Assembly (NCBI RefSeq): GCF_000058485.1
Contig: NC_008278.1
Span: forward strand, 5,450,962-5,514,961
Reading direction: 5' to 3'
Origin: Frankia alni ACN14a
GTDB lineage: Bacteria > Actinomycetota > Actinomycetes > Frankiales > Frankiaceae
Length of the DNA stretch: 64,000 nt
Translations under genes and position numbers: made by a program
Shown: positions 37,053 to 45,841 of the stretch, one piece after another
How the letters are laid out: the number at the start of each line of letters is the position of its first letter
Position numbering within the stretch: position 1 is the first letter of the stretch
Notes under the pieces: model-generated
The model's input: the letters and a program-made list of their open reading frames with translations, nothing else
Databases searched by the model: none
Told to the model about the DNA's origin: nothing

Positions 37053-37415
37053 TCAGACCCGGACGGGAGCCTGGCTCGCCCGCCGGGGCGCCGGGGGCCG
37101 CGGGGCGCAGGCCGCCCGCGGCAGGGCACGCCGCGGTTCGACCGTGCGACCGGTCGGCAGGATCTCCCCGGTGTCGTCGAACAGGATCACCCCGTTGCAC
37201 AACAGGCTCCAGCCCTGGTCCCAGTGCTGGCTGGTCACCCGCGCGGCGTCCCGGTCGGCACCGTCCGCCGCGGGGCAGGGCGGGGAGTGCGGACAGCCGC
37301 GCCGCGGTGGAGGAAATGCGCGGGGGGCCGCGGAGGCGGCGGGATCGGTCGGGTCGTCGGTCGGCGCGTTGGGCGTCGGCACCTCGTCTGAAACGCGAAC
37401 AGCTTGCACGGGCAC
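37053..37415 (-). CDS. DUF5999 family protein
   Basis: Up to 120 residues; the start is uncertain among several GTG/ATG codons between 37415 and 37300. The core GCPHSPPCPAADGADRDAAR and QGWSLLCNGVILFDDTGEILP matches DUF5999, a small actinobacterial family with a CxHxPxC motif that may bind metal. The N- and C-terminal extensions are Pro/Arg-rich and probably disordered. The function is unknown. Confidence 0.8.
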   Translation of the reverse strand: MPVQAVRVSDEVPTPNAPTDDPTDPAASAAPRAFPPPRRGCPHSPPCPAADGADRDAARVTSQHWDQGWSLLCNGVILFDDTGEILPTGRTVEPRRALPRAACAPRPPAPRRASQAPVRV

Positions 37416-37814
37416 CAGACGTTACGCCTCCCCGTAAGAAGCGTCACACCGAGGCGCGTGCGGAGGGCCCGGCGTGTCTGCCGCGCCACAGCGCGGGCCG
37501 GTCACAGACCGCGCACCGATCGGTCCTGACCAGGGCAGCAGGCGCAGGGTGCTCCATGCAACCCGTTCGGACAGACCGTGATGTGTCCGCAGAGGGACAC
37601 CGGTAATCCGACCATCCGAGCAGATCGGTAGGTTACGGGGCTGCGGGCGAGCGATCCGCGGCACCGGCCGCCAGAATGACTCGCGTCGGTCTGCTGATGC
37701 GTCCACCTGCACGATTGGCCGCCGGCACACCGGCGACCGGTCAGGGGAATCCCGTCACGGACGGCCACCGGTGGACGGTCGCGGGCACGCCCGGCCATGG
37801 AGGGGGTACGGACG
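37416..37814. other. Divergent promoter region upstream of glycosyltransferase
   Basis: No gene is seen. It holds the promoters of the DUF5999 gene and of the glycosyltransferase at 37815. The AT-richer sequence is near 37410-37450 and 37600-37640. No clear repeat, operator or hairpin was found. Confidence 0.45.
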
Positions 37815-39155
37815 ATGGAGGGTGCCACGGGCACCGGCGCCGACACCGTCGGGGAGACTCCCGCCACCGGCGGGGCAACCCGTTCGCGCGGGCAGGCGTT
37901 CGAGGTCTCGGTCGTCATGCCGTGCCTCAACGAGGAGGACTCCGTCGGCGTGTGCGTGCGCAAGGCCCTCGCCGGGCTGGCCGCCGCGGGCGCCGTCGGC
38001 GAGGTCGTCGTTGTCGACAACGGCTCGACGGACAGGTCGGCCGAGCTCGCCGAGGAGGCGGGCGCCCGGGTCGTGCACGAGACGCGGCGCGGCTACGGCA
38101 ACGCCTACCTGGCCGGCTTCGCCGCCGCCAGGGGGCGGCTGATCGTGATGGGCGACGCGGACGACTCCTACGACTTCTCCGACCTCACCGCTCTGCTCGC
38201 CCCGCTGCGCGCCGGTCGGGCGGACTACGTGCTCGGTTCCCGCTTCGCCGGGAAGATCCTGCCCGGCGCCATGCCCTGGCTGCACCGCTACGTCGGCAAC
38301 CCGGTGCTCACCGGCATCCTCAACCGCCTGTTCGACGTGCGCTCCTCCGACGCCCACTCGGGGATGCGCGCGTTCAGCCGCGAGGCGTACCTGCGGATGC
38401 GGCTGCGCTGCGAGGGGATGGAGCTGGCCAGCGAGCTGGTCATCGCCGCCGGGCGGGCCGGGCTGCGCATCGAGGAGGTGCCGATCACCTACCACCCGCG
38501 GGTGGGTGACTCCAAGCTGCACTCCCTGCGCGACGGCTGGCGCCACCTGCGGTTCATGCTGCTGCTCGCGCCGCGGTACCTGTTCGTCCTGCCGGGTCTG
38601 GTGCTGCTGGCGCTCGGGCTCGTCGGCCAGGCGGTCCTGCTCCCCGGCTCCCTGGACGTCGGCTTCCACCGCCTGGACCTGCACTTCTCGATCCTGTTCG
38701 CGCTGCTGGCGCTGCTCGGCTGGCAGCTGGTGCTGCTCGGCGTCTGCGCGGACGTCCACAACCACGCGGTCGGCTGGCAGGAGCGCCGCCGCTGGCCGCT
38801 GCCGCTGGTCCACCGGGTGTTCACCCTCGAACGCGGCCTGGCGGTCGGGGCCGGACTGTTCACGGTCGGGTTCGTCGTCGACGTCGTGGTGCTCGTGCGC
38901 TGGCTCGCGAACGACCTCGGTCCCCTGAACGAGATGCGCCCGGCCCTGCTCGCGATGACCCTGATGGTGCTCGGCGCCCAGACCGCGTTCGGCTCGTTCT
39001 TCCTGCGCCTGCTGACCGCGGGGCCCAGCGGCGGCCACCAGCGCGCCGCCGCCCGCCCGGCGATGCGGGCACCCGGTGATCCGCCCGGCGGAGCGCCGCT
39101 GGTCGGCATGCACTACGAGACGCAGGAACACCCGGCCGAGGCCGTCGGGTTCTGA
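37815..39155 (+). CDS. GT2 family glycosyltransferase (polyprenyl-phosphate sugar synthase type)
   Basis: 446 residues; ggaggggg at 37799-37806 favours ATG 37815. The GT2 domain shows VSVVMPCLNEEDSVG, EVVVVDNGSTDRSAELA, the nucleotide-sugar DxD region MGDADDSYDFSDL, and SSDAHSGMRAFSREAY. It is followed by four or five membrane helices (LRFMLLLAPRYLFVLPG onward), as in DPM1/GtrB-like enzymes that load a sugar onto polyprenyl phosphate. The next gene encodes a membrane glycosyltransferase that would use such a donor, and the two are 18 bases apart. Confidence 0.9.
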   Translation: MEGATGTGADTVGETPATGGATRSRGQAFEVSVVMPCLNEEDSVGVCVRKALAGLAAAGAVGEVVVVDNGSTDRSAELAEEAGARVVHETRRGYGNAYLAGFAAARGRLIVMGDADDSYDFSDLTALLAPLRAGRADYVLGSRFAGKILPGAMPWLHRYVGNPVLTGILNRLFDVRSSDAHSGMRAFSREAYLRMRLRCEGMELASELVIAAGRAGLRIEEVPITYHPRVGDSKLHSLRDGWRHLRFMLLLAPRYLFVLPGLVLLALGLVGQAVLLPGSLDVGFHRLDLHFSILFALLALLGWQLVLLGVCADVHNHAVGWQERRRWPLPLVHRVFTLERGLAVGAGLFTVGFVVDVVVLVRWLANDLGPLNEMRPALLAMTLMVLGAQTAFGSFFLRLLTAGPSGGHQRAAARPAMRAPGDPPGGAPLVGMHYETQEHPAEAVGF

Positions 39156-39173
39156 GAACGGCGGACATCGACG

Positions 39174-41360
39174 ATGGTCGTCCTGGGCAGGCACCAGTTC
39201 CCGCCGCCTCTTCCAGCGCATCCTGATCGGGACGGTGGCTCCCCGCCCCGGCCCCCGGTCAGCATGGCGGCGACGGCGGCTGCCGCCGACCCCGAAGGCC
39301 CTCCCTACCCCGCCTACCCCGACGAGCCGGACCCTCTCGGCGAACCGGGCCGGTGGGACGAACCCGAGCGTCGAGACGGCGACGGGAACGGCGATGACGG
39401 CGGCAGCGGCGACGACGGCAGCGACGACGGCGACGGCAGCGACGGCGACGGCGACGGCAGCGACGGCGACGGCGGCGGCAGCGATGACGCCGGTGGCGCT
39501 CCGCACGATGCCGGCAACGCGCAGCGCGCCGCGCGGGTCCCGGTGTCGCCCGACGCCCCGGTCCTGCTGGGCGCCGACGCGGGCGGTGCGGACCGGCCAC
39601 CGCCGCACCGCGACCGCCGGCCGCTGCGCCATCTGCCGTTCGCGATCCTGCTCGCCGCGGGCGTGGCGCTGCGGGCCGTCACCGCCTACGCCTACCGGCC
39701 GGCGTTCGAGTTCTACGGCGACTCCTACGCCTATCTGCGCCTGTCGACGTTGAAGGCCCCCGACCCGATGCGGCCGGCGGGCTACCCGGCGTTCCTGCGG
39801 CTGCTGTCGTTCACCGACAGCCTCTGGTGGGTCACCGTCGTCCAGCACGCGGCGGGGCTGGCGCTGGGCGTGGCCCTCTACGTCCTGCTGGTGCACCGCC
39901 GGGTCGCGGCGCCGATCGCGGCGCTCGCCGCGGCGCCGGTCCTGCTCGACGCCTACGAGCTGGTCATCGAGCACTACGTGATGGCCGAGACGCTGTTCGC
40001 GGTGCTGCTGGTCGCCGCGATCGTCGCCCTGACCTGGTCGCCCCGCCCGTCGGTGTGGGCGTGCGGGCTGGCCGGGCTGCTGCTCGCCGGCGCGGGCCTG
40101 GTCCGCACGATCGGCGTGGCCCTCGCCGTGTTGGTCGTCGGCTACCTGGTACTGCGCCGGGTCGGCTGGCTTCGCTTCGCGACCTTCGTCGTCGCCCTGG
40201 CCGTGCCGCTCGCCGGCTACGCCACCTGGTTCCACTCCAGCCATGGGAAGTACGCACTCACCGGCGGCGACGCGGTGTGGATGTACGGCCGGGTGGCACC
40301 GATCGCCGACTGCGACCGGCTGCACCTGAGCCGCCCCCAGCTCGTGCTGTGCTCCCCCCATCCCGTCGCCCAGCGGCCGGACCCCAGCTACTACGTGTGG
40401 AGCGTCAACAGCCCGTCCCGGCGGCTGCACGTGCCCGCCGACGAGCGCGACGCGCTGCTGCGCGACTTCACCCACCAGGTCATCCGCTACCAGCCCGGCG
40501 ACTACGCCCGGATGGTCGGCGGGGAACTCGTCCACTACTTCCGCCCCGGCCGGCCGATCGGGCACCGCGACTGGCCCGACGCGACCTGGCGCTTCCCCAC
40601 CGGGAACGAGCCCCGCTTCCTGCACAACGGCGAGCCGCTGCTGGGCCTGCACGGCGACACCCCGAAACGCGAGGTCCACGCGTCGACGGCCGGCTTCCTG
40701 CGCGGATACCAGCGGTACGGCTTCACGCCCGGGCCGGTGCTGGCCGGGATGCTGCTGCTCGCCGTCGTCGCGATCGCGGTGCCGGCCCGGCGCCGCGCCC
40801 CGCGCCTGGGCGTGCGCGGCGCCCGGGCCCGCCGACGCTGGCTCGACCAGACGGTCGAGCACCGGCGGCTGCGCGCCGACACGGCCCTGCTGGCGGCCGC
40901 CGGCGTCATGATCCTCCTGGTGCCGGCGGCCACGGTCTGCTTCGACTACCGCTATCTGCTGCCCGTGCTCGTCCTGATCCCGCCCGCCGCGGCGCTGGCG
41001 ACCCGCCGGCTCACCCTGGTCCGCCGTTCCCGCCGGGCACCGGACGAGATCACCCGCACCTCCCTGTGGGCCCCCGCGGTGCCCGAACCCGGCCCCGGCG
41101 GCACTGGGCCGGTCGAGGCCCTGGGCGAGGGCTCCGTCGAGAGCCTGGGCGAGGGCTCCGTCGAGAGCCTGGGCGAGGGCCCGGTCGAGAGCCTGGGCGA
41201 GGGCCCCGTCGAGAGCCTGGGTGAGGGCCCGGTCGAGAGGCTGGGTGACGGCCCGGTCGGCGCGACGGCCGGCGGCCCGGCCCGGCCCGGCGCGGATCCG
41301 GGCGTCCCCGGCGGCTCCCCCTCGACCCGCGCACCGGTCCACCGCCACCGCCGACGCTGA
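39174..41360 (+). CDS. Membrane glycosyltransferase (PMT/GT39-like, lipid-linked donor)
   Basis: 728 residues. The first 140 are acidic and disordered, with runs of Gly-Asp-Ser (GDGDGSDGDG). Then come about ten membrane helices with the early acidic loop FEFYGDSYAYLRLST followed by RPAGYPAFLR, the usual donor/acceptor site of GT-C enzymes, and a large extracytoplasmic loop (GKYALTGGDAVWMYGRV ... DWPDATWRF). The C-terminal tail contains six or seven octapeptide repeats. It probably transfers a sugar from the polyprenyl donor made by the preceding GT2 to a protein or glycan outside the membrane; the acceptor is unknown. ATG 39264 is an alternative start. Confidence 0.82.
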   Translation: MVVLGRHQFPPPLPAHPDRDGGSPPRPPVSMAATAAAADPEGPPYPAYPDEPDPLGEPGRWDEPERRDGDGNGDDGGSGDDGSDDGDGSDGDGDGSDGDGGGSDDAGGAPHDAGNAQRAARVPVSPDAPVLLGADAGGADRPPPHRDRRPLRHLPFAILLAAGVALRAVTAYAYRPAFEFYGDSYAYLRLSTLKAPDPMRPAGYPAFLRLLSFTDSLWWVTVVQHAAGLALGVALYVLLVHRRVAAPIAALAAAPVLLDAYELVIEHYVMAETLFAVLLVAAIVALTWSPRPSVWACGLAGLLLAGAGLVRTIGVALAVLVVGYLVLRRVGWLRFATFVVALAVPLAGYATWFHSSHGKYALTGGDAVWMYGRVAPIADCDRLHLSRPQLVLCSPHPVAQRPDPSYYVWSVNSPSRRLHVPADERDALLRDFTHQVIRYQPGDYARMVGGELVHYFRPGRPIGHRDWPDATWRFPTGNEPRFLHNGEPLLGLHGDTPKREVHASTAGFLRGYQRYGFTPGPVLAGMLLLAVVAIAVPARRRAPRLGVRGARARRRWLDQTVEHRRLRADTALLAAAGVMILLVPAATVCFDYRYLLPVLVLIPPAAALATRRLTLVRRSRRAPDEITRTSLWAPAVPEPGPGGTGPVEALGEGSVESLGEGSVESLGEGPVESLGEGPVESLGEGPVERLGDGPVGATAGGPARPGADPGVPGGSPSTRAPVHRHRRR
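41106..41261 (+). repeat. 24-bp in-frame tandem repeat (octapeptide GPVESLGE)
   Basis: About 6.5 copies of a 24-base unit encode GPVEALGE, GSVESLGE (twice), GPVESLGE (twice) and GPVERLGD in the cytoplasmic tail of the membrane glycosyltransferase. The near-identity of the copies points to recent expansion. Confidence 0.85.
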
Positions 41361-41506
41361 ACCCGGGTGAGGCCGGCTGTGGTGCGTTCAGCACGGTTGC
41401 GAGCCGCAGACCGTGCAGAACGCACCGCAGGAACACCGGGCACCGCAGGAACACCGGGCACCCCAAGCCGGACGGTCCGGGCGGCTGGGCCGGTCAGCGG
41501 GGCCGG

Positions 41507-41929
41507 TCAGCGGGTCCAGCCGAGGCCGAGGCGGGGGGCCTCCATCGCCGGGCAGGTGTCCATCACGACGTCCAGGCCGGCCTCGGCGGCGCGGACCGCG
41601 GCCGCGTCGTCGCGGACGCCGAGCTGCAGCCAGACGCCCCCCGCGCCGATCTTCACCGCCTCGTCGACCACCGGCCCGGCAAGCTCCGAGCGGACGAACA
41701 GGTCGACGACGTCGACGGCGAACGGGATCTCGCTCAGCGTCGCGTATCCCCGCTCCCCCGCGACCGTCGGCGCCGACGGATGGACCGGCACCACCCGCTT
41801 GCCGTTGCGACGCAGATAGTCCGCGATGCCGTAGGCGGTGCGGCGGGTGTCGTTGGACAGCCCGACGACCGCCCATACCTCGGTGTCGGCGAGCAGATGA
41901 CGGATCGTGTCGTCGTCTCCGTAGCGCAT
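41507..41929 (-). CDS. CoA-binding protein (YccU family)
   Basis: 140 residues from ATG 41929 (MRYGDDDTIRHLL). Rossmann-type CoA-binding domain: VWAVVGLSNDTRRTAYGIADYL, NGKRVVPVHPS, and VDVVDLFVRSELAGPVVDEAV, ending with GVWLQLGVRDD and VVMDTCPAMEAPRLG. The CPAMEAPRLG end is characteristic of this family, which binds CoA or acyl-CoA with an unclear role. It stands alone. Confidence 0.9.
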   Translation of the reverse strand: MRYGDDDTIRHLLADTEVWAVVGLSNDTRRTAYGIADYLRRNGKRVVPVHPSAPTVAGERGYATLSEIPFAVDVVDLFVRSELAGPVVDEAVKIGAGGVWLQLGVRDDAAAVRAAEAGLDVVMDTCPAMEAPRLGLGWTR

Positions 41930-42086
41930 GCTCGGTGTCAACAGCGGCGACGGTCCGTGTCATCCGGTCGGGTAAGGACGAGCGGGCGGGTGGGATCGGG
42001 GATGGCCCCCGGGTATCGTCGGCCTCCGGCACCGTCGACCAGACCGGGGGATGTCAAGGTGGCTGCGATGGCTCCGACGGACTGCG

Positions 42087-42791
42087 ATGGGTGAGGTCGC
42101 GGCGGTCGTGTTCGACCTCGACGGCGTCCTGATCGATTCCGAGCAGGTGTGGGACGACGTCCGGCGCGTCTACGTGGCCGAGCGGGGCGGGCGCTGGGCG
42201 GCGGACAGCACCAGCCGGATGATGGGGATGAGCACGACCGAATGGTCGGGTTACCTGGCCGAGCTCGGGGTGCCCGGCTCGCCGGCGGACATCGCCGCGG
42301 AGGTCCTGCGGCGCGTCGCCGACCGCTACGGCTCGGCTCCGCCGCTGCTGCCCGGCGCGGTGGACGCCGTGCGCGCCCTCGCGGCGCTGCACCCGCTGGG
42401 CCTGGCCAGCTCCTCCGCCCGGATGCTCATCGACCTGGTCCTCGCGCACACGGGCCTGGCCGGCCATTTCGCCGCCGTCGTGTCGTCCGAGGAGGTCGCC
42501 CGCGGCAAGCCCGCGCCGGACGTGTACCTCGAGGCCGCCCGCCGCCTCGGCGTGCCCGCGGCCGACTGCGTCGCGGTGGAGGACTCCACGAACGGGCTGC
42601 GTGCCGCCGCGGCCGCCGGGATGGCGGTGGTCGCCGTGCCGAACCCGCACTTCCCACCCGACGGCGACGCCCTGCGCCTGGCCTCGGCCCGGGTGGCCAC
42701 CACCGCGGAGCTGACCCCCACCGTCGTGCAGGCCGCCGCCGACACGAAGCGGGGGCCGCGGGACGGGCGGCCGCATAGGATCACCGTGTGA
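42087..42791 (+). CDS. HAD-superfamily hydrolase (beta-phosphoglucomutase-like)
   Basis: 234 residues from ATG 42087 (MGEVAAVVFDLDG); the frame is open further upstream. Motif I is FDLDGVLIDSEQ with the nucleophilic Asp, motif II is LGLASSSARM, motif III is the Lys in EEVARGKPAPDVYLEAA, and motif IV is CVAVEDSTNGLRAA. The helical cap between motifs I and II contains the MMGMSTTEW segment seen in beta-phosphoglucomutase/phosphatase members. The substrate is unknown. A toxin-like gene follows after 73 bases on the same strand. Confidence 0.9.
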   Translation: MGEVAAVVFDLDGVLIDSEQVWDDVRRVYVAERGGRWAADSTSRMMGMSTTEWSGYLAELGVPGSPADIAAEVLRRVADRYGSAPPLLPGAVDAVRALAALHPLGLASSSARMLIDLVLAHTGLAGHFAAVVSSEEVARGKPAPDVYLEAARRLGVPAADCVAVEDSTNGLRAAAAAGMAVVAVPNPHFPPDGDALRLASARVATTAELTPTVVQAAADTKRGPRDGRPHRITV

Positions 42792-42864
42792 ACAACGCGG
42801 AAGTCGTCCCCTCCCGCCCGGGCCGGCTCCGGCCACGCTCGGGCGGCGGGATGGGTGGCCGGCG

Positions 42865-43182
42865 GTGAGCGACAAGCACGAGGTCACCCTCTCCGCCTCG
42901 GCCGAGCGGGACCTGGCCAAGCTCGCCGAGCTCACCCGCGGCGAGGTCCGCCGGTTCCTCGACGGGAAGCTGCGCGACGACCCGCGCAAGGCCGGCACCC
43001 CGATCCCGGGCGAGCAGGTCGGCATGCACGAGGCCAGTGGCCGGACCTGGCGGATCCTCTACCGGATCGACGCGAACACCCAGACGGTGCGGGTCATGGT
43101 CGTCGCGCCGCGCGGCTCGCGTACCCGCATCGTGCCCACGATCGGCACCTCGAGCCCCGCCACCGGCTGGCGCCGCATCTGA
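42865..43182 (+). CDS. RelE/ParE-like protein, orphan
   Basis: 105 residues from GTG 42865. It looks like a small RelE/ParE-fold protein: helical start LSASAERDLAKLAELTRGEVRRFL, then beta strands HEASGRTWRILYRIDANTQTVRVMVVAPRG. The RILYRID strand is the usual RelE-superfamily hallmark. No antitoxin gene lies beside it, so it may be an orphan toxin, a harmless family member, or regulated in trans. The catalytic residues of mRNA interferases are not obvious. Confidence 0.6.
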   Translation: MSDKHEVTLSASAERDLAKLAELTRGEVRRFLDGKLRDDPRKAGTPIPGEQVGMHEASGRTWRILYRIDANTQTVRVMVVAPRGSRTRIVPTIGTSSPATGWRRI

Positions 43183-43294
43183 TCTGCGTCACTCCCGCCA
43201 GCCGCCGCCGGCACGGGGACAAGGCCGGCGGATCGGGGGGTCGGGGGAAGCGAGATCGTTTGATGTGGTGGTGTGAGCGATCGAGCTGCTCGGC

Positions 43295-43880
43295 TCAGCG
43301 CTCCGCAAGGCCCGTCGCGTCTCGTACCACGCCGGCGTAACGACTGGTCATCATGTCCTGCGCTCGTCGGCCCGCAGGTCCGGCCAACAGCGGCAGGAGT
43401 CCGTTGGGGCGGCTGAAGGCTGTGATGCCCAGCCAGACGGCGTTGCCGGCGTCGCGCTCGACGACGAAGGCCTCCTCGCCGACCTCCGGATGGTCAGGCA
43501 GGGTCCCGTAGGCGAAACCGCGGCGGTCGTCCTCGTCGAGCACCCACACCACCGGCAGGCAGCCAGCACGCCGACCCGTCCCCAGCCCGCGCACATCACC
43601 ACGGTCGCGCCGACGTCCGCCCCGGAAGCAGTCGCCACCAGCCTGAGGCCGGCGTGCCGATGCATCCGCCAGCTCATGATCACCGCGGCGGCGGCGTCGA
43701 GCACGGGCCGTCCGTGGCCCAGCAACAGGCGACGCCGCAGATGCCGAAGCCGGCCGGCAGGCTTCCTGCCGTCGCCCCACGCTCAGGGTAGGTCAGCTCC
43801 GCCTCCCCGCAGCGGGCCAACTCGCGCTCCAACCGTCCCGCGACGATCAGGCGCGTCCTCACAGGATCGCCGACCGGCAA
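43295..43880 (-). pseudogene. DUF1990 family gene with two frameshifts
   Basis: The DUF1990 protein can be read only by switching frames twice. The first part ends ELTYPERGATAGSLPAGF (to about 43750), the second reads HLRRRLLLGHGRPVLDAA and SWRMHRHAGLRLVA (about 43748-43560), and the third reads VVWVLDEDDRRGFAYGT and EEAFVVERDAGNAVW to the stop at 43295. Inserting one base near 43750 and one near 43552 restores an intact protein. Both sites are in short G/C runs, so this is either a young pseudogene or two sequencing errors. Confidence 0.8.
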
Positions 43881-43931
43881 CGGATCCGGGAAGGAGGAGG
43901 TCGCTCAGCAGAGCGAGGACACAATGGGAGG

Positions 43932-44513
43932 TCAGGAGACGTTGACGCCGAAGTCCAGGGCGATTCCGCGCAGCCCGGAGGCGTAGCCCTGGCCGACGGC
44001 GCGGAACTTCCACTCGCCGCCGTAGCGGTACAGCTCACCGAAGATCATCGCGGTCTCGGTGGAGGCGTCCTCGGTGAGGTCGTAGCGGGCGACCTCGGCA
44101 CCGGTCGTGGCGTCGGTGACCCGGATGAAGGCGTCACGGATCTGGCCGAAGGTCTGCCGGCGGGCATCCGCATCGTAGATCGACACCGCGAACACGACCT
44201 TCGCCGCCTGTGGGGTCAACGTCCGCAGGTCGACGTTGATCTGTTCGTCGTCACCGCCACCGCCGCCGACCAGGTTGTCGCCGAGGTGGGTGACCCCGCC
44301 GTCGGGGCTGACGAGGTTGTTGAAGAAGACGAAGTAGCTGTCGGAGAGCACCCGGCCGGCCTCGTTGACGACGATCGCGCTCGCGTCGAGGTCATAGTCG
44401 GCGCCGCTGGTCTGCCGCACCTTCCAGCCCAGCCCGATGGTCACGGCCGTGAGGTTGGGAGCGACCTTGCTCAGCGAGACATTTCCGCCCTTGGACAGCG
44501 ACACGGACGTCAT
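43932..44513 (-). CDS. TerD-family stress protein
   Basis: 193 residues from ATG 44513 (MTSVSLSKGGNVSLSK), the usual length and start of TerD. It has TSGADYDLDASAIVVN, SYFVFFNNLVSPDGGVTHLG, and the Ca2+-binding stretch NLVGGGGGDDEQINVDL. RRQTFGQIRDAFIRV and YRYGGEWKFRAVGQGY complete the family pattern. TerD proteins bind calcium and are linked to tellurite and other stress resistance and to phage or toxin conflict. It is solitary here, with no terABCEF genes, as is common in actinobacteria. Confidence 0.94.
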   Translation of the reverse strand: MTSVSLSKGGNVSLSKVAPNLTAVTIGLGWKVRQTSGADYDLDASAIVVNEAGRVLSDSYFVFFNNLVSPDGGVTHLGDNLVGGGGGDDEQINVDLRTLTPQAAKVVFAVSIYDADARRQTFGQIRDAFIRVTDATTGAEVARYDLTEDASTETAMIFGELYRYGGEWKFRAVGQGYASGLRGIALDFGVNVS

Positions 44514-44600
44514 GACCCACACCTTATTACCACCGAGGAGCGGCCCAGGCAGGTGCGGCCCGAAATCCCCGCCTCCGCCGGAGTCGAGGGGCGACAGCCA

Positions 44601-44680
44601 CCTCCGCCGACGTCCGCTGACCTCCGGCGACGTCCGCAGACGTCCGCAGACGTCCGCAGACGTCCGCAGACGTCCGCGGT
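44601..44680. repeat. 10-bp tandem repeat (cgtccgcaga)
   Basis: Eight decamers run from 44601 to 44680; the middle four (44631-44670) are identical cgtccgcaga units and the outer ones are degenerate. It lies between terD and the MBL hydrolase, upstream of terD, and may be a regulatory array or a slippage product. Confidence 0.8.
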
Positions 44681-44705
44681 CGGGTGCCGTCGGCCGCGGC
44701 GGTGC

Positions 44706-45767
44706 CTACGCGTCGGCGAGCCGCCAGCGAGCGGGTTCGCCGTCGTCGACGCGGGCGGCGCCGGTCGCCACCAGGGCGGCGAGGCAGCCGAAGGTGTCGG
44801 TGACGGCGTTCTGGAGCGCCACGCCGCGCAGGTTGCGAAACGGGCGATGCCAGGTCACGTGGTCGGCGATCTCCCAGACGGTGCTCGCACCGGCCCGCAG
44901 GCCCGCGAGTACCTCGGCGAGCCGGCCCTGGTGCACCGCGTCGATCTCGGCGAGGCGGTGTTCCAGGCCGGTGAACCGGTGCTCGTGCGCCGGCAGTACC
45001 TCCGCGGCGTCCAGCCCGCGCAGCCGGGCGAGCGCGCGCAGGTGGTCACCGAGCGGGTCGGGATGGGACTCGTCGGGCTCGGGGGTACCGACCACGGTCG
45101 ACGGCAGCACGTGGTCGCCGGAGAGCAGCAGCCGGTTGGCCGGCTCCCAGAAGCACAGGTGTCCCGGCGAATGGCCGGGGGTCCACAGCGCGCGCAACTC
45201 CCACCCGGGGATGTCCGGTCGTCCACCGTCCTCGATCAGGACGTCCGGGCGCGGAATCCGGCGCACTGCCGCCTGGGTGCCCTTGACCAGGTGCTCGGTC
45301 ATCTCGGCCGGGGCGCCGGCGCGGGCCATCAGCCCCGGGATCCGCGTGGCGAAGCCGTTCTCGAACTGGCTCAGGATCGCGTTGTCCAGCGGGTGCAGCG
45401 ACACCCAGGCACCGGACGCTTCCCGGATCCGCCCCGCCATCCCGAAGTGATCGAGATGGGCGTGGGTGACGACGACGCCCTGGACCTCGGCGACCGAGGT
45501 CCCGACCGTGTCCAGTCCGGCCGCCAGGGCCGCGAAGGCGTCGTCGGAGTCCCAGCCGGCGTCGATCAGGTAGGGGCCGTCTGCGGTCTCGAACACGTAG
45601 ACGGTCACATGGGCCGGCTTCGCCCAGGGCAGCGGGAGCGGGATGCTCCACAGCCCCGGCCGGACCTGTTCCACCGGCGGCAGCGGGCGGCGCCAGCGCA
45701 CGGGCCGGGTGCCGGCGTCGCGCTGAACGGGTGCCGAGGGACGCCGTCCGACGTCGGGCGTGGTCAC
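44706..45767 (-). CDS. MBL-fold metallo-hydrolase
   Basis: 353 residues from GTG 45767. The metal site is clear: VVVTHAHLDHFGMAGR (HxHxDH), LWTPGHSPGHLCFWEP, LLLSGDHVLPS, and PAHEHRFTGLEHRL. About 80 extra C-terminal residues (TVWEIADHVTWHRPF ... DTFGCLAALVATGAAR) form the winged-helix-like tail of LACTB2-like and lactonase-like proteins. Hydrolysis of a thioester or lactone is plausible. It follows the thioesterase gene on the same strand by 74 bases, so both may act on acyl-CoA-type compounds. An 18-bp duplication encoding DHRPTH lies just upstream. Confidence 0.88.
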   Translation of the reverse strand: MTTPDVGRRPSAPVQRDAGTRPVRWRRPLPPVEQVRPGLWSIPLPLPWAKPAHVTVYVFETADGPYLIDAGWDSDDAFAALAAGLDTVGTSVAEVQGVVVTHAHLDHFGMAGRIREASGAWVSLHPLDNAILSQFENGFATRIPGLMARAGAPAEMTEHLVKGTQAAVRRIPRPDVLIEDGGRPDIPGWELRALWTPGHSPGHLCFWEPANRLLLSGDHVLPSTVVGTPEPDESHPDPLGDHLRALARLRGLDAAEVLPAHEHRFTGLEHRLAEIDAVHQGRLAEVLAGLRAGASTVWEIADHVTWHRPFRNLRGVALQNAVTDTFGCLAALVATGAARVDDGEPARWRLADA

Positions 45768-45841
45768 GCGGCCGGCATGGTCGTGCGTCGGCCTGTGGTC
45801 ATGCGTCGGCCTGTGGTCATGGTCGTCGTTCCTCCGCAGGG

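Noticed and set aside
41111-41261. CRISPR-like array
   Set aside because: Repeats are directly adjacent 24-base units without spacers and are in frame within a protein tail.
37755-41348. 1,197-codon minus-strand open frame opposite the two glycosyltransferases
   Set aside because: Antisense shadow of two genes with clear GT2 and membrane glycosyltransferase features.
44601-44680. CRISPR-like array or origin iterons
   Set aside because: The 10-base units have no spacers, and no cas, rep or dnaA gene is near.
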